Below are positions 1 through 5,363 of a stretch of 5,363 bases of DNA, in pieces. The stretch comes from an uncultured Oscillospiraceae bacterium (GTDB taxonomy: Bacteria > Bacillota > Clostridia > Oscillospirales > Acutalibacteraceae). Each line of letters opens with the position of its first letter. The stretch's first letter is position 1. The notes below the pieces were generated by a model. The model saw nothing but the letters and a program-made list of their open reading frames with translations, made no database searches and was not told the origin of the DNA. A program made the position numbers and the translations under genes. The stretch is from the NCBI GenBank assembly GCA_900554525.1, contig USHL01000108.1:1-5363 (forward strand), written 5' to 3'.

Positions 1-867
1 ACGCAATCATTTAATCTTATGTTTGTGCGTACAGATATTTTAAATGAAATGGGCGCCGAAATACCGAAGACATGGGATGAATTTATAGAGCTTTCAAATC
101 TTTTAAAGCGCAATAATCTTCAAGCCTATATTCCGGGGCAAACGACGACTTATCAGTCCATTTATCCTACGCTGCTTATACAAAACGGACTATCACTTTA
201 TAACGAGGCATTAACGGCAAGCACGCTTACAGAGCTTCCGCAAATCAAAGTATTTACCGAAATGACAAATTGGTATACAAAATATAAATTACCGGTAACA
301 ATGGATTTATATAACCGTTTCCGCATCGGGAGCGTTCCAATCGGTATAGGCGATTATACCTTGTATACACAGCTGAAAGCGGCGGCACCGGAAATTGAAG
401 GCCGCTGGACGGTAACAGATCTTCCGGGTGTAAAAGGCAAAAACGGCGAAATTAACCGCCGTTCAGCCGGAACGGGAACAGGCTGTGCGATTACACGGTT
501 TGCGGAAAACCCCGATAATGCATGGCGTTTTCTTAAGTGGTGGACATCGGCGGAAACACAATATACATATTCAACAAATCTGGAATCCGCAATAGGTCCG
601 CTCGGACGGATCGCTGCTTCAAATACAGAGGCATTTGCTGAAATGGACTGGGATGCGGATATGAAGGAGAGTATACTCTCTCAGCAGCGCTCAATAGAAG
701 AAATGCCTGAGGTTCCCGGCAGCTATTATACCGCACGCTGTATAACCCAAAGCTTTTGGGAAACAGTTGAACAGGGCAGACCGGCTATGGAGGCTGTTAC
801 AAAATGGGGCGAAATTTTAAATAATGAAATTGCGCGTAAAAGAGCAGAATATATTTCTGACAAGTAG
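1..867 (+). CDS. Extracellular solute-binding protein, family 1 (carbohydrate ABC transporter), C-terminal part
   Basis: The reading frame is open from base 1 (TQSFNLM...) to a TAG stop at 865-867, giving 288 codons of a gene whose start lies to the left, so the signal peptide and the N-terminal part of lobe 1 are not visible. The ATG at 19 is internal: the preceding residues SFNL continue a typical binding-protein motif (S-F-N-x-M-x-x-R-x-D-I-L-x-E-M-G...P-K-T-W-D-E). Further family marks are the segment PDNAWRFLKWWTSAETQ near residues 171-187, followed by a G-P-L-G-R turn, and a charged C-terminal helix ending in ARKRAEYISDK. In this family the protein is a lipid-anchored or secreted two-lobed receptor that delivers sugars or oligosaccharides to the membrane permeases. 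It sits 20 nt before two permease genes, which fits that role. The substrate cannot be read from the sequence; several Trp and Tyr residues are compatible with sugar stacking but are not diagnostic. Confidence 0.93.
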   Translation, partial: TQSFNLMFVRTDILNEMGAEIPKTWDEFIELSNLLKRNNLQAYIPGQTTTYQSIYPTLLIQNGLSLYNEALTASTLTELPQIKVFTEMTNWYTKYKLPVTMDLYNRFRIGSVPIGIGDYTLYTQLKAAAPEIEGRWTVTDLPGVKGKNGEINRRSAGTGTGCAITRFAENPDNAWRFLKWWTSAETQYTYSTNLESAIGPLGRIAASNTEAFAEMDWDADMKESILSQQRSIEEMPEVPGSYYTARCITQSFWETVEQGRPAMEAVTKWGEILNNEIARKRAEYISDK

Positions 868-877
868 CGAAAAAAGC

Positions 878-882
878 AGGTG
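878..882 (+). promoter_or_regulatory. Ribosome binding site AGGTG deciding the start of the first permease
   Basis: AGGTG at 878-882 can pair with the 16S rRNA 3' end and lies 5 nt before the ATG at 888. An in-frame GTG at 882 overlaps the last base of this motif and would leave almost no spacing, so ATG 888 is preferred. Confidence 0.55.
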
Positions 883-887
883 TGAAA

Positions 888-1799
888 ATGGCTCTCAAAA
901 ATAAACGTTCCCGATTAGTGGAAAGCAGGGGTGAAACGCTTACATTTTATCTTATGCTGATGCCTTTTGCAATTTTGTTTTTGGTTTTTATTGTTTTGCC
1001 GGTACTTTCTTCCGTGGTGCTCAGCTTCTTTTCTTACGATATGATGTCTGCGCCTAAATTCAACGGTTTGAAGAATTATCTGCGTATGGTTGTAGGGGAT
1101 GAGGTATTTCCGAAAACCGTGCTGAATACCCTGAAATTTTCAATTATTACAGGACCTATCAGCTATATGCTTTCCTTTTTGCTGGGCTGGCTTATCAATG
1201 AATTGCCGCCGATACCGCGCAGTATTCTTACGTTTCTGTTTTATGCGCCGGCGCTTGGAGGAAGTACGACTTTTATTTGGCAGGTAGCTTTTTCGGGCGA
1301 CAGTTACGGGTATATCAATAGCTTTCTGTTGTCATTAGGTCTGATTGATACTCCCATTAACTGGTTCTATAATACTGATTATGTTACACCGGTTATGATT
1401 ATTATTCAGCTTTGGTCAAGTATCGGCGTAGCCTTTTTGGCAAATATTGCAGGACTGCAAAATGTAAATACCGAAATGTATGAGGCGGGCGCCTTGGACG
1501 GCATAAAGACCCGCTGGCACGAGCTGTGGTATATAACCTTACCCAGTATGAAAAGCATTTTGCTTTTCAGCGCGGTCATGCAGATACAGACGACCTTTTC
1601 TATCGGCACAGTAATTCAGACATTGGCTGGTTACCCGAGTGTAGACAATAAGGTTGACACGATCGTAACGCATTTGTCGGATATATGCACTACGCGGTTT
1701 GAAATGGGATATGCCGCAGCTATTTCAGTATTCTTGTTTGCAATGATGGCAATTACACGTGTGGCAATAGGTAAAATATTGGATTTTTTAGGGAAATAA
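888..1799 (+). CDS. Carbohydrate ABC transporter permease, MalF/UgpA type
   Basis: The product has 303 residues and is an integral membrane subunit of a CUT1 sugar importer. About six hydrophobic segments are visible, near residues 20-45, 79-103, 112-134, 166-188, 223-245 and 273-292. The cytoplasmic coupling loop that docks the ATPase (EAA motif) is at about 199-219, with E199-A-G, D204-G205 and I216-T-L-P219; it is preceded by G-L-Q-N-V-N, as is usual in this family. The motif departs slightly from EAAxxDGA, reading EAGALDGI. The short N-terminus with a first helix ending in L-P-V-L is characteristic of MalF-like proteins lacking the large periplasmic insert of E. coli MalF. I use ATG 888 rather than GTG 882 because only ATG has proper spacing from AGGTG. 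It follows the binding-protein gene by 20 nt and precedes its partner permease by 45 nt, so the two probably form a heterodimer. The substrate is unknown. Confidence 0.93.
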   Translation: MALKNKRSRLVESRGETLTFYLMLMPFAILFLVFIVLPVLSSVVLSFFSYDMMSAPKFNGLKNYLRMVVGDEVFPKTVLNTLKFSIITGPISYMLSFLLGWLINELPPIPRSILTFLFYAPALGGSTTFIWQVAFSGDSYGYINSFLLSLGLIDTPINWFYNTDYVTPVMIIIQLWSSIGVAFLANIAGLQNVNTEMYEAGALDGIKTRWHELWYITLPSMKSILLFSAVMQIQTTFSIGTVIQTLAGYPSVDNKVDTIVTHLSDICTTRFEMGYAAAISVFLFAMMAITRVAIGKILDFLGK

Positions 1800-1828
1800 G
1801 TAATATGAGTTTTATAATCAATTTATAT

Positions 1829-1835
1829 AAAGGAG
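1829..1835 (+). promoter_or_regulatory. Strong ribosome binding site supporting a GTG start
   Basis: AAAGGAG at 1829-1835 lies 9 nt before the GTG at 1845. It is the clearest Shine-Dalgarno sequence in the window and fixes the non-ATG start of the second permease. Confidence 0.8.
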
Positions 1836-1844
1836 ACGAAGCAA

Positions 1845-2711
1845 GTGGCAAAATATGCTGAGTATAAACGGTATACGCGGAGCCGGGCAGGCAATGTGTT
1901 ATATTTTGGCTTTTTGTTTTTGATGGGTGCATTTTCTGTTCTTCCGCTGTTTTACTGTATATGTACGGCGTTTAAACCGCTTGATGAACTGTTGATTTTT
2001 CCGCCGCGTTTTTTTGTGAGCAGACCTACTATTGAAAATTTTACGGTATTACCGTCTTTGCTTGAAAAATTAAGTGTGCCGTTTGCCCGCTATATTTTCA
2101 ATTCATTTTTTATAGCAATATGTACAACAGTATTAAATCTTTTTGCGTCGTCAATGGCGGCATATGTGCTTTCAAAGTCCAGGATAAAAGGTCGCGTTGT
2201 GTTTTTTATGATTGTTCAGTTTTCTTTGCTGTACAATGCTACAACGCTTGCAGTTCCGCAATATCTGATATTCAGCAAGCTGCATCTTATCAATACATAT
2301 TGGGTATATATTCTTCCGGCTATTCCTTCATCTATGGGTGCATTTTTGATTAAACAGTATATAGATTCAGGTGTCCCCGATGCACTGCTGGAAGCGGCTA
2401 AAATTGACGGTGCTGGTGTTTTTACGGTGTATTTGAGAATTGTTATGCCGATCATTAAACCGGCGCTTATGACCCAGCTTCTTTTTTCGTTTCAGTCTAT
2501 ATGGTCAATTACACCTACGAACGGAACCATATTCAGTGAGGAATTAAAAACCTTGCCGTATGTTATGGGTTCAATAGCAACCGGAGGCACGGCGAGAGCA
2601 GGTTCGGCTATGGCATCTACGGTTTTATTGATGATTCCTCCGATTATTGTTTATTTTATTTCGCAAAGCAATATTATGGAAACGATGAGTTCGGCCGGGT
2701 TAAAGGAATGA
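1845..2711 (+). CDS. Carbohydrate ABC transporter permease, MalG/UgpE type
   Basis: The product has 288 residues and is the second membrane subunit of the CUT1 importer. Six hydrophobic segments are visible near residues 20-40, 85-107, 118-138, 151-172, 203-222 and 253-273. The EAA coupling loop is canonical: E183-A-A-K-I-D188-G-A, then R-I-V-M-P202 and I-I-K-P. Before the second helix the segment RYIFNSFFIA matches the N-S motif of MalG-like permeases, and the C-terminus (SQSNIMETMSSAGLKE) has the usual Q...TM...G-x-K ending of this subfamily. The length is normal. The GTG start is set by AAAGGAG 9 nt upstream. It should pair with the upstream MalF-type permease to form the translocation pore, driven by an ATPase not encoded in this window. 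Its TGA stop is only 6 nt before the next gene, and the next gene's ribosome binding site lies inside its last codons, so translation of the two is probably coupled. Confidence 0.95.
   Translation: MAKYAEYKRYTRSRAGNVLYFGFLFLMGAFSVLPLFYCICTAFKPLDELLIFPPRFFVSRPTIENFTVLPSLLEKLSVPFARYIFNSFFIAICTTVLNLFASSMAAYVLSKSRIKGRVVFFMIVQFSLLYNATTLAVPQYLIFSKLHLINTYWVYILPAIPSSMGAFLIKQYIDSGVPDALLEAAKIDGAGVFTVYLRIVMPIIKPALMTQLLFSFQSIWSITPTNGTIFSEELKTLPYVMGSIATGGTARAGSAMASTVLLMIPPIIVYFISQSNIMETMSSAGLKE
2702..2707 (+). promoter_or_regulatory. Ribosome binding site inside the end of the upstream permease gene
   Basis: AAAGGA at 2702-2707 overlaps the final codons of the MalG-type permease and lies 10 nt before the ATG at 2718. 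The in-frame ATG at 2742 has no comparable motif, so 2718 is the better start. Confidence 0.6.
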
Positions 2712-2717
2712 TGACAA

Positions 2718-4847
2718 ATGAATGTATGCTTGAAAAATAGAATGATTAAATGTATAAAAAAAATTGTATCGCTTATTATCAGTATACTTATTGTTTTAAG
2801 CATTTCTATTATTGTTTCGGCGCAGGATTCTCTTCCTACGGATACATTTACGCACTGGACAATGTCTGACGGACAGAAAAAAGCGGTTGCAATGCCGCCC
2901 CTTTATGAAGCGGATTCTGTCATTTCGGCGCGGAGCCTCGGTTTTGATAAGAATTTCGGCAATATTGAATTTGTAACCTTTGATAAACAGGGTGATGCCT
3001 ATATTTTAACCGATGCCGGCAGAATACTCCGTCTTAACAGTAATTATGAGCTGATATGCGATTATAAAATCACCGATCGTTCCGGAAATCCGGTTGATTT
3101 TACCGGCGCAAAGGGAATATACGTATATTCTGAAGCCGAGCTGTATATTGCCGACACTGCTCACGCGAGAGTGCTTTATTGTGTAGACGGTGTAGTACAA
3201 AAGGAAATATTACTGCCGAAAACTGCACTTATTCCCGATAACTTCGTTTTTAAACCGACGCGCATTGTACGCAATGCTCAAGGGTATTTATATGTTTTGA
3301 GCGAAGGCTCGTATTACGGAGCGATTTTATATAATCCAAACGGTGAGTTTTCCGGGTTTTTCGGCTCAAACACGGTAAAAGGAAATATTTTGTCTTCGCT
3401 TGAATATTTGTGGGATCGCCTTACAATGAATGATATTAAACGCGCGCAGGTAAGCAAAACGCTTCCGTTCCAGTTTTCGGATATTTGCCTTGACGAAAAA
3501 GGATTTGTTTATACTAGCACGGGACTTAATTCTGATGATTCAGTAGGGCAGATACGAATGTTGAGTCCGGGCGGAGACGGAATACTTTCCGGTGCGGAGA
3601 GCTTTAATTTCGGCGAAACCGATAAGGTTGTACGTATGGATAACGAGATACGACAGAATTTTACGGGGATACAATCTGACGGAAACGGGCTGATATATGC
3701 TCTTGACAGCGGATTTGGGCTTATTTATATCTATGATACGGAAGGAAACATAGTAGCGGCTTTTGGCGGAGGGGTAGGTCAGGGTAAACAAACAGGCGTT
3801 TTTTCTGCGGCAAATTCGATAGCTGTAAACGGTTCAAGAATTATGGTGTCTGATTCTCTTCGCGGTACGGTAACTTTTTTTGAGCGAACAGAATACGGAG
3901 AGATTTTATGTACTGCCCAGGAACTGACCCTGAACAGCAATTATAACGCGGCACGTCCTTTATGGAACAAAGTGCTTGAATTTGATCCGGTAAATAGAAT
4001 GGCTTTGTTGGGACTTGCTAAAGCAACCTACCAAAGCGGCGAATATTCAGAAGCTATGTATTATGCAAAGGAATGCAATAATGCTGAATTATACAGTCAG
4101 GCGCGCCAAAAACTTCAGAATGAATTTATCAGCAGAAATTTTGTTTGGCTGTTTTTGCTTGTGATCGCATTGGTCGGCGGAATAGTCGTACTTCTTGTAT
4201 TAACAAAACGCAAACAGGTGGTTTTGATTAAGAATGCCGAATTGCGTACATTAACAAGGACATTGGTGCACCCGTTTGAAAGCTTTAATGATGTTAAATA
4301 CAAACAAATGGGTTCGCTTAAAATAGCTTTTATATTAACGTTTCTTTTTTATTTATCGGGATCGGCAGCGACTATTTGGAGTGATTTCCGTTATACATCA
4401 TATGATTCTGCGTCATATAATACTTTGTTTCAGATAGTTAGGACGATTGGTTTGGTAGCGGTATGGTCACTTGCCAACTGGGGTATAAGTACTTTGCAAA
4501 ACGGTAAAGGTCGTCTTAAAGAGGTATTTATCGTCACGGCATATAGCGTTTTTCCGATCATACTTTATAATTTAATATCTATTCCGCTTACGCATATTGT
4601 GGCTTCATCGGAGAGCACGCTTATATCGGGTCTGCACATACTTGCACTTATTTTCAGCGCTATTATTCTGACAGTAGGACTTATGATTATACACGATTAT
4701 TCATTCCCGCGCTTTCTTATAACGACCTTTATTTCTTTATTGTTTATTATACTTATTATTTTTGTCGTATTTATGATAGGCATTTTGCTTACACAATTCT
4801 GGAGCTTTTTTGCAGAGGTTATACTGGAAGCAATAAGACGGTTTTAA
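2718..4847 (+). CDS. Membrane protein with NHL-like beta-propeller, TPR-like segment and C-terminal Yip1-like domain
   Basis: The product has 709 residues. Residues 1-35 form a signal peptide or membrane anchor (KKIVSLIISILIVLS core, possible cleavage after V-S-A35). Residues about 83-393 hold roughly six repeats of the NHL/propeller kind, for example ELYIADTAHARVLYCVDG (141-158), GLIYALDSGFGLIYIYD (324-340) followed by N-I-V-A-A-F-G-G-G-V-G, and IMVSDSLRGTVTFFER (375-390). Residues about 403-460 look like one or two TPR helices (A-R-P-L-W-N-K-V-L-E-F-D-P, then A-L-L-G-L-A-K-A...G-E-Y-S-E-A). A single membrane helix at about 474-496 is followed by K-R-K, which places the propeller and TPR outside the cell and this loop inside. 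Residues about 515-695 resemble the bacterial Yip1 domain: an opening H-P-F-E-S-F, then about five hydrophobic segments. Known Yip1-family proteins are membrane proteins of poorly defined role in bacteria. The tight link to the permeases suggests a part in sugar uptake or surface glycan handling; this is inference. Repeat count and domain borders are by eye. Confidence 0.82.
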   Translation: MNVCLKNRMIKCIKKIVSLIISILIVLSISIIVSAQDSLPTDTFTHWTMSDGQKKAVAMPPLYEADSVISARSLGFDKNFGNIEFVTFDKQGDAYILTDAGRILRLNSNYELICDYKITDRSGNPVDFTGAKGIYVYSEAELYIADTAHARVLYCVDGVVQKEILLPKTALIPDNFVFKPTRIVRNAQGYLYVLSEGSYYGAILYNPNGEFSGFFGSNTVKGNILSSLEYLWDRLTMNDIKRAQVSKTLPFQFSDICLDEKGFVYTSTGLNSDDSVGQIRMLSPGGDGILSGAESFNFGETDKVVRMDNEIRQNFTGIQSDGNGLIYALDSGFGLIYIYDTEGNIVAAFGGGVGQGKQTGVFSAANSIAVNGSRIMVSDSLRGTVTFFERTEYGEILCTAQELTLNSNYNAARPLWNKVLEFDPVNRMALLGLAKATYQSGEYSEAMYYAKECNNAELYSQARQKLQNEFISRNFVWLFLLVIALVGGIVVLLVLTKRKQVVLIKNAELRTLTRTLVHPFESFNDVKYKQMGSLKIAFILTFLFYLSGSAATIWSDFRYTSYDSASYNTLFQIVRTIGLVAVWSLANWGISTLQNGKGRLKEVFIVTAYSVFPIILYNLISIPLTHIVASSESTLISGLHILALIFSAIILTVGLMIIHDYSFPRFLITTFISLLFIILIIFVVFMIGILLTQFWSFFAEVILEAIRRF

Positions 4848-4864
4848 AAGCTTTCCTGTCTTAT
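4833..4864 (+). repeat. Inverted repeat spanning the stop codon of the Yip1-like gene
   Basis: ATAAGAC at 4833-4839 and GTCTTAT at 4858-4864 are perfect 7-nt inverted copies. Two further pairs inward (a G-U and a G-C) extend the stem to 9 bp around a 14-nt loop holding the TAA stop. No T-run follows and the next ribosome binding site begins 3 nt after the right arm, so it is not a typical intrinsic terminator. It might affect translation or mRNA stability, or be chance. Confidence 0.35.
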
Positions 4865-4866
4865 AG

Positions 4867-4873
4867 AAGGGAG
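4867..4873 (+). promoter_or_regulatory. Ribosome binding site supporting a TTG start
   Basis: AAGGGAG at 4867-4873 lies 9 nt before TTG 4883. No ATG or GTG in the same frame is comparably spaced, so this motif decides the start of the lipoprotein gene. Confidence 0.7.
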
Positions 4874-4882
4874 ACGGATTAT

Positions 4883-5363
4883 TTGAAGGGAAAATTAAGA
4901 CGATTTGGTATTTTGATGATTGTATGTGTTTCGTTATTGCTGTCATCCTGTGCGGAAGAAAGTGAGATAAAATACAGTGTTCCCGATACAATGGCAAATG
5001 TAGAGGATAAAGTGATAGCCGAAAATGATAAATACAGTCTTGAATGGGATGATAAAAAGAAATGCGTTTTTATGAGGTCGTTAGACTCCGGTTTTGTCTG
5101 GTCAACTACACCGTATGATTATTATTTAGCCGGGGGAAGCAACTATAACCTTTGTTCGCCTATTATGATTGAATATTATAATACCGAGGATGGCTCTATC
5201 AATACCCTGAATGCGTCAGAATGTATTGATTACGGTATGGTTTCCGCCCAAAAGGCGCAAAACGGTATAAAGGTTAGCTTTTATTTTGATGAGGTAAAAA
5301 TAACGGTATCGGTCTTATATACACTGCGTGAGGATTCACTGCTGATTTCTTTCAATACCTCGG
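4883..5363 (+). CDS. Putative lipoprotein, resembling the N-terminus of DUF5696 proteins; 3' end cut by the window
   Basis: An open frame starts at TTG 4883, 9 nt after AAGGGAG, and runs to the right edge without a stop (160 complete codons). The first 23 residues are a lipoprotein signal peptide: K-G-K-L-R-R, a hydrophobic core, and the lipobox L20-S-S-C23, so the mature protein should be lipid-anchored on the outer face of the membrane. Mature residues after an acidic linker read AENDKYSLEWDDKKKCVFMR, then S-G-F-V-W-S-T-T-P. This pattern of a strand, a turn and V-W-x-S/T-x-P is what I recall from the start of DUF5696 proteins, large uncharacterised Firmicutes surface proteins found near sugar transporters. 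The later segment is beta-rich (Y-G-M-V-S, G-I-K-V-S-F-Y-F, I-T-V-S-V-L-Y). A carbohydrate-active role is possible but unproven; the visible part shows no catalytic motif. It lies 35 nt after the Yip1-like gene in the same orientation. The lipoprotein call is firm; the family name is tentative. Confidence 0.8.
   Translation, partial: MKGKLRRFGILMIVCVSLLLSSCAEESEIKYSVPDTMANVEDKVIAENDKYSLEWDDKKKCVFMRSLDSGFVWSTTPYDYYLAGGSNYNLCSPIMIEYYNTEDGSINTLNASECIDYGMVSAQKAQNGIKVSFYFDEVKITVSVLYTLREDSLLISFNTS

Noticed and set aside
19..21. ATG at 19 as the true start of the binding-protein gene
   Set aside because: The frame is open upstream to base 1, the preceding residues continue the family motif, no ribosome binding site precedes it, and a signal peptide and most of the N-terminal lobe would be missing.
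533..736. Minus-strand open frame of 67 codons opposite the binding-protein gene
   Set aside because: It is fully antisense to a conserved coding region, with no homology I recognise.
1813..1818. TATAAT hexamer between the two permease genes, a possible internal promoter -10 box
   Set aside because: No convincing -35 box lies 16-18 nt upstream and there is no extended -10 TG. In such A/T-rich sequence a single hexamer is weak evidence.
2120..2353. Plus-strand open frame of 77 codons inside the MalG-type permease
   Set aside because: It lies wholly within a clear permease gene in another frame and its residues show no family features.
4848..4882. Possible transcription terminator between the Yip1-like and lipoprotein genes
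   Set aside because: The stem that reaches into this gap is A/T-rich, has no following T-run and is directly followed by a ribosome binding site, so read-through is more likely.
4737..4997. Minus-strand open frame of 86 codons over the end of the Yip1-like gene and the start of the lipoprotein gene
   Set aside because: It lies antisense to two well-supported genes, shows no recognisable domain, and its composition reads as the complement of hydrophobic codons.

Overview
The window is a single-strand, tightly packed gene cluster from what looks like a low-to-moderate-GC Firmicute, most likely a member of the Clostridia. This is inferred from purine-rich Shine-Dalgarno sequences (AAAGGAG, AAGGGAG), use of GTG and TTG starts, A/T-rich codon use including ATA and AGA, and a type of carbohydrate ABC transporter operon common in that phylum. 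No 16S, tRNA or other taxonomic marker is present, so the assignment is soft.

Layout, all on the + strand: (1) positions 1-867, the C-terminal 288 codons of an extracellular solute-binding protein of the family-1 (sugar) type, cut by the window's left edge; (2) 888-1799, a MalF/UgpA-like permease; (3) 1845-2711, a MalG/UgpE-like permease; (4) 2718-4847, a 709-residue membrane protein joining a signal peptide, an NHL-like beta-propeller, a short TPR-like segment and a polytopic Yip1-like domain; (5) 4883 to the right edge, the start of a lipoprotein gene with a TTG start, whose mature N-terminus resembles the uncharacterised DUF5696 family. Gaps are 20, 45, 6 and 35 nt, with no convincing terminator or strong promoter inside, so the genes are probably one transcription unit that extends beyond both edges. 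No stretch over 300 bases lacks a gene. I see no RNA gene, mobile element, CRISPR array or origin.

The first three genes form a CUT1-type importer: the binding protein captures a sugar or oligosaccharide outside the cell and the two permeases form the membrane channel. No ATPase gene is visible; many Firmicutes CUT1 systems share one encoded elsewhere (MsmK/MsiK/UgpC type). The unusual part is the pair that follows: a propeller-TPR-Yip1 membrane protein and a surface lipoprotein. My inference is that they assist the importer outside or at the membrane, for example by binding or processing glycans or by acting as a scaffold. The sequence does not prove this.
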